Source: Eubacteriaceae bacterium
GTDB taxonomy: Bacteria; Bacillota; Clostridia; Eubacteriales; Eubacteriaceae
Direction: 5' to 3'
Assembly (NCBI GenBank): GCA_012522805.1
Contig: JAAYJS010000025.1
Span: 30,583 to 94,582 of the forward strand
Length of the DNA stretch: 64,000 nucleotides
The notes beneath the pieces were generated by a model that saw nothing but the letters and a program-made list of their open reading frames with translations, was not told the origin of the DNA and ran no database searches. Positions within the stretch are counted from its first letter, which is position 1; every line of letters starts with the position of its first letter. The translations under genes and the position numbers were made by a program. Of the stretch, positions 8,993 through 18,815 are shown in pieces.

Positions 8993-11907
8993 AAATAAAC
9001 GAGATCATACATGGTTTTAAATTAATTAGTCAAGAAGAAATTGAGGAGATCCAAAGCATCGGTAGAGTGTTTGAGCACGTCAAAACCGGTGCGCGTTTGG
9101 TTTCTATCCAGAATGACGATACCAATAAAGTTTTTTACGTTGGGTTTAGAACCCCTTCAAAAAACAGCACCGGCGTTGCACATATTTTAGAACATTCCGT
9201 TTTGTGCGGATCTCAAAAGTATCCCCTAAAAGAGCCCTTTGTAGAGCTCATTAAAGGGTCATTGAATACTTTTCTCAACGCCATGACCTATCCGGATAAA
9301 ACGGTCTATCCCGTTGCCAGCACCAACGACAAAGACTTTAAAAACCTCATGGATGTATATATGGATGCCGTTTTTTTCCCGAATATTTATGAAAACTCTT
9401 ATGTATTCCAGCAAGAAGGATGGCATTATCACTTAGAAAACAAGGATGATGCGATTTATTATAACGGCGTGGTTTACAATGAAATGAAGGGTGTTTACTC
9501 TAATCCGGAAGAGATTTTAGACAGTGCCATGTCCAGCGCATTGTTTCCGGATACGATTTACGGATACGAATCCGGTGGCCATCCGGAGCATATCATAGAC
9601 TTGACTTACGAAGACTTTATCAATTTCCACAGCAATTTTTACCACCCCGCTAATGCTTATCTCTATCTGTATGGGGATTTGGACTTAGAAGAAAGATTAG
9701 CCTATTTGGACAGGGAATATTTGTCGAAATTTGAAGAAAAAGAAGTAGACAGTCGCATTGATAAGCAAAGGCCATTACACAACATTGCAGAACGTGAAGT
9801 TGCTTACCCGGTTGCAGAAACAGTTCAAGAGGAAAACAGGGACTACATCAGTGTGGGTTATGTTTTTGACCTCAATCAAAACGTTACGACCATAACGGGT
9901 TTGGAAATTTTGTTAAAGTTTTTATTGGACTCCAATGTGTCACCGCTTAAAAAAGAATTATTGGATTTAAAAATTGCCGAAGATATCGAATACAGCTTTT
10001 CCACACCTCTTAAACAACCGTTATTTACGATAACGTTTAAAAACTCAAAAATCGAACACAAAGAGACAATTCTCAATACAATCGACAGAGTATTTGAAGA
10101 ACTTTATCGCAAAGGTATCGATAGAGAGCTGTTAAAAGCGCGCCTTCAAGCATCGGAGTTTGAAACCATCGAAGCGGAATTTGGCAACTACCCCAAGGGG
10201 CTTATTTTTGGGTTGAATATGCTGGAACTATGGCTTTACGGAGGCAATCCTTTCGCTTATTTAAAATACCGTGACATTTATGCAGAACTCAAAAAATGGA
10301 TGGATAGCAATGGGTTCGAAGAATTGTTGAAGGAAAAACTCTTAGACAATCGCCATCGCGCTGTCGTTACCATGCGCCCCGACGAAAACTTGGGACGTCA
10401 ACAAGAGGATGCTTTAAAAGAAAAGTTGCAAGCTTATAAAGAGAGTCTATCGGATTTGGAATTACAAGAACTCTTAGATGAAAATCAAAAACTAATAGAA
10501 TTTCAAACAGAAACCGATTCTCCGGAAGCTTTGGCGACAATTCCAAAATTATCCTTGAACGAAATAGAAAAAGACGCAAAAATTTATCGCATGGATGAGG
10601 TGATTTCTCAAAACGCATATGATATTTTCTATTATCATAGCACCGGAGATAATATCGTTTACTACAAATTGATCTTTGATACCGGTACGCTCAACTATGA
10701 AAACTTACTCTACTTAGGGATGTTCAACAAAGTGTTAACCGGCGTTTCCACAAAAAAATACCCCTATGAAACCTTAGATCGCCAAATGGACCTTTATACT
10801 GGCGGCATTTCAACCAACATCGATATCCATAATGATGTTAAAAATCCCGGTGGCTATAAGGGAAAATTCACGATCAAGGGTAAGGCGCTCTATGAAAATG
10901 CAGATCATCTTTTGGAATTGATGGAGTCCATCGTCAATGAAAGCATTTTTAATGAGAGGGATCTAATTAAAGATATCTTAACGGAAGCAAAGCTGACAAA
11001 GAAAAACCAATTGCTCAATTCAGGACATATTGCTGCTGCGCAGAGATTAAAAAGCTATGGTTCGCAAAGTGGACGTTATCTGGAATTGGTTGGTGGGTAC
11101 GATTTTTATAAACAATTGGATGATATACATTGGGGAGAAGAAGATTTTGAAAGATTAACACTTCAATTCAAAGCTTTGTCAAAACATTTGTTTACCAGTC
11201 AAAATTTAACCGTCAGCATCACCTCTCATCCCAAACATAAAGAGACCTTAATCAGAAAAACAGAGACGTTAACCAAAACCTTAAACCCGGGTACAGGAAA
11301 ACACTACGCCATAGATTTGCCACAAACCGGCAATAACGAAGGTATCAAAACCAGTGGAACCGTACAGTATGTTGCCAAGGGGTTTAACATCTTGGAGCAT
11401 GGGTATGCTTACCGCGGGGAGCTGATGGTGTTAAAACAATTGCTCTCCATGGAGTATTTGTGGAAACAATTGCGTGTGTTGGGCGGTGCCTACGGTGCTG
11501 TTTTTGGCGTGAGTTATAGTGGCGATCTGTATTTTACTTCCTATCGAGACCCACACTTAGCCGGTACCTTGGATGTTTATGCCAAGGCAGCTGATTTTAT
11601 TAAAAACTTGGACATCGATCAAAAAGAATTGGAAAAATATATCATCGGTTCCATCAGTCCTAAGGAAGTGCCCGTCAGCGATGCCCACAGAAGCTTTGTT
11701 GCTGAAAGTTGCTATTTTAGTGGCTTGACTGAGGATGACCTTCAAAAAGAAAGAGATGAAATGTTGGGTTGTACCCTTGCAAAGCTAAAGGATTTAACGG
11801 ATATCTTTGATACATTTAATACAACGAATCAACTATGCGTTATCGGTAACAGCGATAAAATAATGGGTCAAAAATCTATATTTGATGATTTAATCATCTT
11901 GGACTGA
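8989..11907 (+). CDS. M16C-family metalloprotease, PreP-like
   Basis: A 972-residue zinc metallopeptidase of the M16C (presequence protease/insulinase-like) group, which degrades peptides in an enclosed chamber made of two homologous halves. The inverted zinc motif HILEH is at residues 65-69 (H65, E68, H69), and the family block PLKEPFVELIKGSLNTF follows. The C-terminal half, from about residue 500, is the inactive M16 repeat. I use the ATG at 8989 because AAGGA lies about 8 bases upstream and the start overlaps the rarA stop as ATGA; an ATG at 8974 would place that Shine-Dalgarno site inside the gene. No signal peptide is seen, so it is probably cytoplasmic. Confidence 0.93.
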   Translation: MKINEIIHGFKLISQEEIEEIQSIGRVFEHVKTGARLVSIQNDDTNKVFYVGFRTPSKNSTGVAHILEHSVLCGSQKYPLKEPFVELIKGSLNTFLNAMTYPDKTVYPVASTNDKDFKNLMDVYMDAVFFPNIYENSYVFQQEGWHYHLENKDDAIYYNGVVYNEMKGVYSNPEEILDSAMSSALFPDTIYGYESGGHPEHIIDLTYEDFINFHSNFYHPANAYLYLYGDLDLEERLAYLDREYLSKFEEKEVDSRIDKQRPLHNIAEREVAYPVAETVQEENRDYISVGYVFDLNQNVTTITGLEILLKFLLDSNVSPLKKELLDLKIAEDIEYSFSTPLKQPLFTITFKNSKIEHKETILNTIDRVFEELYRKGIDRELLKARLQASEFETIEAEFGNYPKGLIFGLNMLELWLYGGNPFAYLKYRDIYAELKKWMDSNGFEELLKEKLLDNRHRAVVTMRPDENLGRQQEDALKEKLQAYKESLSDLELQELLDENQKLIEFQTETDSPEALATIPKLSLNEIEKDAKIYRMDEVISQNAYDIFYYHSTGDNIVYYKLIFDTGTLNYENLLYLGMFNKVLTGVSTKKYPYETLDRQMDLYTGGISTNIDIHNDVKNPGGYKGKFTIKGKALYENADHLLELMESIVNESIFNERDLIKDILTEAKLTKKNQLLNSGHIAAAQRLKSYGSQSGRYLELVGGYDFYKQLDDIHWGEEDFERLTLQFKALSKHLFTSQNLTVSITSHPKHKETLIRKTETLTKTLNPGTGKHYAIDLPQTGNNEGIKTSGTVQYVAKGFNILEHGYAYRGELMVLKQLLSMEYLWKQLRVLGGAYGAVFGVSYSGDLYFTSYRDPHLAGTLDVYAKAADFIKNLDIDQKELEKYIIGSISPKEVPVSDAHRSFVAESCYFSGLTEDDLQKERDEMLGCTLAKLKDLTDIFDTFNTTNQLCVIGNSDKIMGQKSIFDDLIILD

Positions 11908-13232
11908 TGAACAAAAAAACCATTATCATCCTCATGATCTTGTCGCTATGGTTAATGGGCCCCCTTCATGTGAAAGCTGACCGCATCGACGACCATCTCT
12001 TTGATCCAAAAGAAGGTGTTTTGATCCTAGAAGAAAGAAGTGGGGATCGCTTATATGAAAAGGGTGCGGGTCAGCGTTACTATCCTGCCAGCACCACTAA
12101 ATTAGTAACCGCTTTGGTGGTCTGTGAAGAGATATCGGATTTCAATGAGAAAGTAACAGTAGGCGAGGAAATAAAGAATTTGGATCCGGAAAGTTCGGTA
12201 GCAGACCTTGAGGTTGGTGAAAGCCTAACTTATATGGACTTGTTGTATGGGCTGATGCTCCCCTCAGGTAACGATGCGGCTTTAGTTTTAGCCCATCACA
12301 TCGGGCTGAGAACCAACTCTCAAAATCCTGTTGATGGTTTTGTCACATTGATGAATCGCAAAGTAGAAAACCTGGGCTTATCCAACACGCACTTCGAAAA
12401 TCCCCACGGCTTACATCACCCCAAGCACTACACCACTCCGGAAGACCTAGCGATCATCGCGCAAGAAAGCTTTTCTTCTAAAATCTTACTAAAAATCATC
12501 AACACGCCGCATTATAGCTGCTCCGGATTGAACGGTAAACAACATCAATGGTACAATTCGAATCTTCATTTATTTGCCGATAAAATACCCCCGGTATATG
12601 ACCGAAAAGGTGAGTATCTTGGAAAGAACCCCTTCTATAACCCCACGATATGGGGTGGGAAAACCGGTTTTACAGACGAAGCGGGTCGTTGCTTTGTTTT
12701 TTTAAGTCAAATCAGAAACATGGAAATCATCGGTGTATTATTGGGAGCGGATGATAAAACCGGCATATTTGTTCAAAGCAACGCCGTTACCGAGAATGTT
12801 GATAAATCATACACATTGTTGGATTGGAACAATATTTTGGAGAAAAAAAATCAATCGGTCCTCAATCCGAGAAGCGAAAGAGATGCATGGTTGCGCCTGC
12901 AAACAGACGAAGATCTACGGAGCTGTTTGTCCGAATCGGAAAAGCGTCGCTATCAATTGGATTATAAGTGGGACGATACGTATTGTTACGAGACAGAAGG
13001 CCAATTGCGTTTAAACAGATCTATAACCAGAGGGGCTATTGTCGGCGAAGGGATCGTACAAGTGGACAACCGGGAAGTTAAACGCTTCCCTCTTATCAGT
13101 TCAGAAACAATCAGCAAAAGAACATGGGCATCGATTTTAAAAGATGTTTTTTTAAAAGTCCACAGTATCCTCATTTTAGATACATTTCCCATCGGAACCA
13201 ATGTATCCACTTCAAGAAAGGTGGTTGTATGA
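11907..13232 (+). CDS. D-alanyl-D-alanine carboxypeptidase (DacF-like, serine type S11)
   Basis: A 441-residue exported penicillin-binding protein that trims the terminal D-Ala from peptidoglycan stem peptides. The first 24 residues form a signal peptide ending in VKA. Active-site motifs are in order: S62-T-T-K65, SGN within LPSGNDAAL, and KTG within WGGKTGFTDEAGRC. The start overlaps the protease stop as TGATG. The C-terminal region is less typical, and no clear membrane-anchoring helix can be seen. It is packed between the protease and the U32 gene by short overlaps. Confidence 0.92.
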   Translation: MNKKTIIILMILSLWLMGPLHVKADRIDDHLFDPKEGVLILEERSGDRLYEKGAGQRYYPASTTKLVTALVVCEEISDFNEKVTVGEEIKNLDPESSVADLEVGESLTYMDLLYGLMLPSGNDAALVLAHHIGLRTNSQNPVDGFVTLMNRKVENLGLSNTHFENPHGLHHPKHYTTPEDLAIIAQESFSSKILLKIINTPHYSCSGLNGKQHQWYNSNLHLFADKIPPVYDRKGEYLGKNPFYNPTIWGGKTGFTDEAGRCFVFLSQIRNMEIIGVLLGADDKTGIFVQSNAVTENVDKSYTLLDWNNILEKKNQSVLNPRSERDAWLRLQTDEDLRSCLSESEKRRYQLDYKWDDTYCYETEGQLRLNRSITRGAIVGEGIVQVDNREVKRFPLISSETISKRTWASILKDVFLKVHSILILDTFPIGTNVSTSRKVVV

Positions 13233-15598
13233 AAAAAATTGAATTACTGGCACCGGCAGGTGACAGGGCATCGGTGCTGGCAGCCATTAACGGCGGTGCC
13301 GATGCTGTTTATGTCGGAGAAAAAAGCTTTTCTGCCAGAAGGCGAGCCGGAAATTTCAGTTTAAAAGAACTAAAAGACATACTAACGCTTTGCCACAGCC
13401 AAGGTGTCAAGGTCTATTTGGCTATAAATATTTTAATAAAAGATTCAGAGTTTGAGGAAGTCATCGAAACTCTAAACCACCTCGGCAATATGGGCATTGA
13501 CGGACTGATTCTCCAAGATTTGGGGCTCATTGAACTTATACGCAATCACTATCCTATGTTTTCAATGCAAACCAGCACCCAAGGTTCGGTCTATGGACTA
13601 CAAGGTGTAAAATATTTTGAAAATTTAGGCTTTCAACGCGTCGTCCTTCCGCGGGAAATGCCCATAAAAGAAATAGCTCGGATTCGAGAAGAGACCGCAA
13701 TTGAATTAAAGATTTTTATTCATGGCGCACTGTGTTACGCCTATTCCGGCCAATGTTTGATGAGCGCTTTAATTGGCGGTCGGTCGGGCAACAGAGGTTT
13801 GTGCGCACAACCTTGCAGAAAAAATTATACACTGTATGATAAACACGGCAAGTTTGTCAAATCCGGTACCCTGATCAGCACAAAGGATTTAAATACCTTG
13901 GACCATATTCAGGAGATCGTCGCAGCGGGTGTGGATGCTTTAAAAATCGAAGGACGGATGAAACAACCTGCCTATGTGTATGCGGTGACCCAAGCTTATC
14001 GCAATGCCTTGGAGGGCAAGCCAGTAGATACGAACATGGCCATAAAAATGGTGTTCAATAGAGATTTTACCTCCGGTTTATTATTTGAGGATACGCAGAC
14101 ACTCAATCAGCAGATAGCCAAAAACAAAGGGCGCTATATCGGTATTGTGGAAGTGAGTGATCCAAATAAACTGGTGCTGCGTTTAAAGAAAGGCGAAACC
14201 TTACAACTGGGAGATGGCATCGCCTTTGGACAAGATCAAAAAATCGGTGGGATGGTTGAACGCCTAGAAAACATGCCTTCGGGGTGTGTGGCTTTGCCGC
14301 CTAATTCGAGAGTTCTAAAGCAAATGAAAGTTTTTAAAACCAAGGATGAAGCCCTAGAATCAACACTGACAAAAGCAGCATTGAAGCCCATTTCTATTCC
14401 GAAACAACCATTATCACTCCATTTAGTTCTGAGAGAAGGACAACCGATTGATGTACAAGTGTTGGGAGACTTAGGACTGAACTTTGAGGTTCCCATTTTT
14501 CCCCAAGAAGCGCGAAACCGCTCGATTGATCTGAAATTCATTGAAAACCAATTGGAGAAATTAGGGGACACACCCTATACTCTTAAAACATTAACAGTCG
14601 ATTTAGAAGAAGGACTTTTTCTTAAAAAGAGTGAACTCAACGCCGTAAGAAGAGAAATTGTAAGTAGGTTAAGGGATAACAGAAAAAAAGAAAAAATACA
14701 ATATCCAACCTATCGAGCGGAAGACATTCTCCCCAAAAGGCGTATCAGGAGCATATCGGATGTGCAGCTCAAAAAACAATTATCCTTGGAATTAAGAGAT
14801 AGCATCCAACTGGATCACCTACCTGATGTTGATTTAGACGAAGTGGTCGTACCTGTTTACGACTACAGAGATATCGAGATGATCCGTGCCAATCGTCAAG
14901 GTTTGCGCGATAAAAAAATAGATTTAAACATCGCCTTTCCAAGGATTGTCAATACAAACACGATGGAAAAGCTGGATGACATGACAGAAGACTTAAAACG
15001 GTTAAATCCAGATCGCGTCTTGGCAAAAAATTACGACGTGTTGCATTGGCTTACAATGAGAAAACTAGCCCCTATTCAAGGGGATAGCTCTTTGAATATC
15101 TTTAACAATCTGGCCATCGATCATTTGGAAAAAGACGGAGTGGCATCCGTCGTATTATCCATGGAGTTGGAATACGCACAAATTCAAAAAATGACAGAAG
15201 TATTGCGTAAGGGTTTCAGGTATACTTTGCCGGTATATGGCTATAGTGAGATGATGGTAACCGATCATTGCCCCTTCGCATGTAAAGAGCGGCAGTGTGA
15301 CCATTGTCAATTGATAACCGGTGCCCGCTTAAGGGACGAAAAGAATCAAGATTTTCTTCTTTACAAGGATCCTTTACAGCATATTCATCTGTACAATTCT
15401 CACGTGTTTGCCTTGTATCGGGAATTGAATCGCCTGCCTTATTGTGATGAGTGGCGCATTTATTGGACAAAGGAAAAAAGATCGGAGATAGAAAATATTA
15501 TTTTAGAATATCGCAAAGATCAACCCTGGAAATCGGATCGATGGATCAAGGCATTGCCCAATCGAACGAGGGGTTTAATACATAGAGGAGTTCATTAA
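13229..15598 (+). CDS. U32-family peptidase / RNA hydroxylation-type protein
   Basis: A 789-residue U32 protein. The annotated U32 peptidase relatives include E. coli RlhA and TrhP, which help hydroxylate 23S rRNA and tRNA; I infer a similar RNA-modification role rather than proteolysis. The N-terminal U32 core shows LLAPAGD at the start and the signature FIHGALCYAYSGQCLMS with RSGNRGLCAQPCR, whose cysteines could hold an Fe-S cluster. The C-terminal part is the DUF3656-type extension, with a second cysteine group near residue 685 (CPFACKERQCDHC). The ATG at 13229 overlaps the carboxypeptidase stop as ATGA and follows AAAGGTGG; upstream in-frame codons are an extension without homology. Confidence 0.88.
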   Translation: MKKIELLAPAGDRASVLAAINGGADAVYVGEKSFSARRRAGNFSLKELKDILTLCHSQGVKVYLAINILIKDSEFEEVIETLNHLGNMGIDGLILQDLGLIELIRNHYPMFSMQTSTQGSVYGLQGVKYFENLGFQRVVLPREMPIKEIARIREETAIELKIFIHGALCYAYSGQCLMSALIGGRSGNRGLCAQPCRKNYTLYDKHGKFVKSGTLISTKDLNTLDHIQEIVAAGVDALKIEGRMKQPAYVYAVTQAYRNALEGKPVDTNMAIKMVFNRDFTSGLLFEDTQTLNQQIAKNKGRYIGIVEVSDPNKLVLRLKKGETLQLGDGIAFGQDQKIGGMVERLENMPSGCVALPPNSRVLKQMKVFKTKDEALESTLTKAALKPISIPKQPLSLHLVLREGQPIDVQVLGDLGLNFEVPIFPQEARNRSIDLKFIENQLEKLGDTPYTLKTLTVDLEEGLFLKKSELNAVRREIVSRLRDNRKKEKIQYPTYRAEDILPKRRIRSISDVQLKKQLSLELRDSIQLDHLPDVDLDEVVVPVYDYRDIEMIRANRQGLRDKKIDLNIAFPRIVNTNTMEKLDDMTEDLKRLNPDRVLAKNYDVLHWLTMRKLAPIQGDSSLNIFNNLAIDHLEKDGVASVVLSMELEYAQIQKMTEVLRKGFRYTLPVYGYSEMMVTDHCPFACKERQCDHCQLITGARLRDEKNQDFLLYKDPLQHIHLYNSHVFALYRELNRLPYCDEWRIYWTKEKRSEIENIILEYRKDQPWKSDRWIKALPNRTRGLIHRGVH

Positions 15599-17979
15599 TG
15601 GATAAAAGAAGCATGCGTGTTTTGGAATTACATAAAATTCAAGAAAAATTGAAAGAATTCTGTAAAACCGGTGGGGGAAGACTAAAAGCTGAAAACATGT
15701 TGCCTATGTTAGAGACTTATTTGGTGCAAGAAAGTTTGGAATCCACCGATGAAGCCTTACAGATGACATTGCGCAACGGAACCCCGCCCATTGCCGATGT
15801 TTTTGATGTAAAAGACTATTTAAAAAGAGCGGAGATTGGCTCTACTCTGAGTTTCAAAGAGTTTCTCCGTATCGCGTCGATGCTCAAGGTATGCGAAGAT
15901 GTCCAAGAATATTTTGACGAAGATTTGGAGATCGGAAGCCTAAACTATCTGATTGACTATCGCGACAATATGGTGGATTGTAAGGATATTATCAAGGAAA
16001 TTCAAAAGTCTATTCTCAGTGAATCGGAAATAGCGGACGATGCATCGCCGGAGCTGAAACGGATTCGTCACGAAATACAATTTAAAAACAGACGTATTAA
16101 CGACGTGTTAGAGAGGATCCTCAATTCTCAAGCTAACGAGAAGGCATTACAAGAAAAGATTGTAACTTTAAGGAGCAATCGCTACGTCATACCCGTTAAA
16201 CAAGAGTATCGTTCACAAATTAAAGGACATGTTTTAGATCGGTCTGCCTCCGGGGCTACTTTATTTATAGAACCGAGTCAAGTGGTTGAATTGAATAATG
16301 AATTGCGTTTGTTGGAAATAGACGAAGATGTAGAAATTCAGCGCATTTTAATCGTATTGGGATCAGAGATTGCACTGCACCAAGAAGATATATTGGAAAA
16401 TTACCGCTCGCTGATTGAATTGGATTTCATTTTTGCAAAGGCTGCTTACGCTTTAGAAATCTACGCGACAAAACCCAAGCTGACAGAGAGCAAACACTTT
16501 TATCTGAAAAAGGCACGCCACCCCTTATTGGATCCTAAAACCGTCGTAGCTTCGGATATTTACATGCATACCGAAATTAACACCTTGGTCATTACCGGTC
16601 CCAACACCGGGGGTAAAACCGTTACTTTAAAAACCATAGGTCTTTTAATTTTAATGGTTAAATGCGGGATGTTTATACCGGTGCAAGAAGGTTCTACAGT
16701 ACATCTGTACAATCGAGTGCTGGCAGATATCGGCGACGAACAGAGTATCGAACAAAGCCTATCGACATTCTCCGCGCATTTGACCAATATCGTCCGAATT
16801 TTAAAAGTGGCCGATGAGGATTCCTTGGTTCTATTCGACGAATTGGGCGCCGGAACCGACCCAACAGAAGGGGCCGCCTTGGGGATTTCCATCATTGAAT
16901 ATCTGAAAGAACAAAAAATTACAACGGTGGCCACCACCCACTATAGCGAAATAAAATCCTTTGCATTGGTGACTCCGGGCGTAACCAATGCTTCTGTAGA
17001 ATTCGATGTAGAAACTCTGCAACCAACGTACCGTCTGCTCATCGGATTGCCCGGTAAATCCAATGCCTTCGAAATAGCACAAAAATTGGGTTTGTCCAGC
17101 GACATCATTGACGAGGCCAGAAAGCATATCGACACGAAAAAACTGCAATTTGAAGAAGTGTTGGTCAAAATAGAAAATAAGCAACGCCAAATCGATGCAC
17201 TGCACCTGAAGGCACAAGAGGAGCATCGCGCTGCTCAATTGGAAAAAGAACGGCTTGAAGAGGAAAACAAGGCATTGCGTCAATCCAGCGAAGATATGAT
17301 TCTGGCTGCACAAATGGAGGCGGAAGAACTACTGTCAGAAACCAGAGAAAAGACCGAACGGATTTACCGAGAAATTCGAAAAATGCAAAATCAGGCACGG
17401 TATTTTTCTGGCTCCAATCGAGAATTGGAGGGTCTGCGAACAGAACTCCACGATCAGGAAAGAAAAATTCGTTCCAAAAAGAAACGCAAACCGAAACCAC
17501 AAAGAGTTGGTGACAAGCTGAATTTAGAGGATGTAGAAAACGGCATGCAAGTTTTTGTAGAGAGTATTCAACAAAGAGGAGAAATCTTGGATATCTTGCC
17601 GAAGGAAAAGTCTGCCATGGTTTTCGCAGGCAGCATGAAATTAAAAGTACCCATCCATCAACTCTCTTATGTTGAAGAGACATCAAAAAAGGAACCCTTT
17701 AAAACAAATAAAAAAAGACACAGCGTTGATAAAGCCCCCTTTGATCCAAAATTAGATATACGGGGTTTTGACAGCCAGGAAGGTGTCTTTAGAGTAGAAA
17801 AGTTTTTATCCGATGCTTTGCTGGCAAACGTCGAAGAAGTCATCATTATACACGGCAAGGGTACAGGAGTCTTGAAAACTGCCGTTCACCAATACTTAAA
17901 AGACAATAAACAAATTAAATCTTTTCGTTTTGGCACCCCTTCAGAAGGCTCTTATGGCGCTACAGTAGTGGCGTTGTAG
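15598..17979 (+). CDS. mutS2: MutS2 ATPase/endonuclease
   Basis: The 793-residue MutS2 lacks the mismatch-recognition domain of MutS and acts in suppression of recombination or in rescue of collided ribosomes. Walker A GPNTGGKT and Walker B LVLFDELGAGTDP are intact. A long coiled coil spans about residues 510-620, and the C-terminal Smr domain has LDIRG and HGKGTGVLK. The start overlaps the U32 stop as TAATG, with GAGGAG upstream. It is the last gene of the packed run starting at about 5.4 kb. Confidence 0.96.
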   Translation: MDKRSMRVLELHKIQEKLKEFCKTGGGRLKAENMLPMLETYLVQESLESTDEALQMTLRNGTPPIADVFDVKDYLKRAEIGSTLSFKEFLRIASMLKVCEDVQEYFDEDLEIGSLNYLIDYRDNMVDCKDIIKEIQKSILSESEIADDASPELKRIRHEIQFKNRRINDVLERILNSQANEKALQEKIVTLRSNRYVIPVKQEYRSQIKGHVLDRSASGATLFIEPSQVVELNNELRLLEIDEDVEIQRILIVLGSEIALHQEDILENYRSLIELDFIFAKAAYALEIYATKPKLTESKHFYLKKARHPLLDPKTVVASDIYMHTEINTLVITGPNTGGKTVTLKTIGLLILMVKCGMFIPVQEGSTVHLYNRVLADIGDEQSIEQSLSTFSAHLTNIVRILKVADEDSLVLFDELGAGTDPTEGAALGISIIEYLKEQKITTVATTHYSEIKSFALVTPGVTNASVEFDVETLQPTYRLLIGLPGKSNAFEIAQKLGLSSDIIDEARKHIDTKKLQFEEVLVKIENKQRQIDALHLKAQEEHRAAQLEKERLEEENKALRQSSEDMILAAQMEAEELLSETREKTERIYREIRKMQNQARYFSGSNRELEGLRTELHDQERKIRSKKKRKPKPQRVGDKLNLEDVENGMQVFVESIQQRGEILDILPKEKSAMVFAGSMKLKVPIHQLSYVEETSKKEPFKTNKKRHSVDKAPFDPKLDIRGFDSQEGVFRVEKFLSDALLANVEEVIIIHGKGTGVLKTAVHQYLKDNKQIKSFRFGTPSEGSYGATVVAL

Positions 17980-18018
17980 GGTAACTACTGTAATTCATAA
18001 TGAGTTTGATTAAAGAAT

Positions 18019-18039
18019 ACTTTATTTTAAGATAAAAGT
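18019..18039. promoter_or_regulatory. Palindrome abutting the PerR-like gene promoter
   Basis: The sequence at 18019-18039 is an imperfect palindrome with arms ACTTTAT and ATAAAAGT, AT-rich like PerR/Fur boxes. It runs into the first base of the -35 element, a position suited to autorepression. That the protein encoded downstream binds it is inference. Confidence 0.45.
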
Positions 18040-18067
18040 TGACAAACCAACAACATTTATGTATTCT
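18039..18067 (+). promoter_or_regulatory. Strong sigma-A promoter of the PerR-like gene
   Basis: A perfect -35 TTGACA at 18039-18044 is followed, after exactly 17 bases, by TATTCT at 18062-18067. The TTG in the -35 box is in frame with the downstream gene but cannot be its start. Confidence 0.85.
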
Positions 18068-18092
18068 ATTTGTAAGAGGCGAGTTGATTATA

Positions 18093-18500
18093 ATGCAAAA
18101 AATTCAAGAATATAGAGCTAAAATAAAAGAGGTTGGGTTAAAAGCAACCCCACAACGGATCAGCATTTTAAAGGTTTTAACAGAAACCGATTGTCACCCC
18201 AGTGCGGATATGTTGATTAAAATGTTGGAAAAAGAAGGACATGTGATGTCTGTTGGTACCATCTACAATATTTTAGACACCTTTGAAGAAAAGGGACTCA
18301 TTATCAAACTCCACGACCAAAACGAAGTGATGCGTTTTGATGCGATCACCACTTTTCACGTTCATATGATAGACGATGAAACGAACAACATTCAAGATGT
18401 ACACGATGAAAAGCTAGAAAGCCTCATCACTCAACGTTTAAATGAAATTTTGCCGGAAGGGTTGACATACAACCATATGGAATTGATTTTGAGAGTATAA
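18093..18500 (+). CDS. Fur-family repressor, PerR-like, lacking the structural zinc cysteines
   Basis: A 135-residue Fur-family DNA-binding protein. All five ligands of the regulatory metal site of PerR can be placed with a constant offset of two residues from B. subtilis PerR: H35, D83, H89, H91 and D102. This points to a peroxide-sensing, Fe/Mn-dependent repressor. The two CXXC pairs that normally hold structural zinc are missing; the only cysteine is C34, and the protein ends where the last pair should be. The start at 18093 follows AGAGGCGAG and lies downstream of the promoter. Peroxide sensing is inferred, not proven. Confidence 0.85.
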   Translation: MQKIQEYRAKIKEVGLKATPQRISILKVLTETDCHPSADMLIKMLEKEGHVMSVGTIYNILDTFEEKGLIIKLHDQNEVMRFDAITTFHVHMIDDETNNIQDVHDEKLESLITQRLNEILPEGLTYNHMELILRV

Positions 18501-18525
18501 TAAGAAGTTGCAAAGAGACCAAAGT

Positions 18526-18555
18526 AAAAAGAGACACGTCAGTGATCTCTTTTTT
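18526..18555 (+). terminator. Terminator of the PerR-like gene
   Basis: AAAAAGAGACAC pairs with GTG(A)TCTCTTTTT with one bulged A and a 4-base loop, ending in a T run. From here to the next promoter at 18720 I see no gene or clear element. Confidence 0.8.
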
Positions 18556-18719
18556 GTATTTTAGGGCATCTTTTTCATACCGGATTCAAAGCGGATTGGC
18601 TTTACAACCGATTATTCAGATAGTCGGTGATTCTATCACTGCAAAAATTGGGTTCAACTTGAGTTGTAGAATTGTAAAGAAAGCTTCATAAAATCTTTTG
18701 AAAAAAGTATGTAAATAAA

Positions 18720-18748
18720 TTGAAAAGAACCAACAAATGATGTAAAAT
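18720..18748 (+). promoter_or_regulatory. Promoter of the two-component system
   Basis: TTGAAA at 18720-18725 and TAAAAT at 18743-18748 are separated by exactly 17 bases, about 70 bases upstream of the response-regulator start. Confidence 0.7.
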
Positions 18749-18815
18749 TAAGGTATTGAGGATATACTGTTTTCATTGTCCTATCCTCAGAGATAAAACA
18801 AGGAGGTACGAATCA

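Noticed and set aside
16560..17858. Long minus-strand frames opposite mutS2
   Set aside because: They lie antisense to a strongly conserved gene, lack ribosome-binding sites and show no family features.
18039..18092. In-frame TTG start extending the PerR-like gene by 18 residues
   Set aside because: The TTG is part of a perfect TTGACA -35 element, so it lies upstream of the transcript start.
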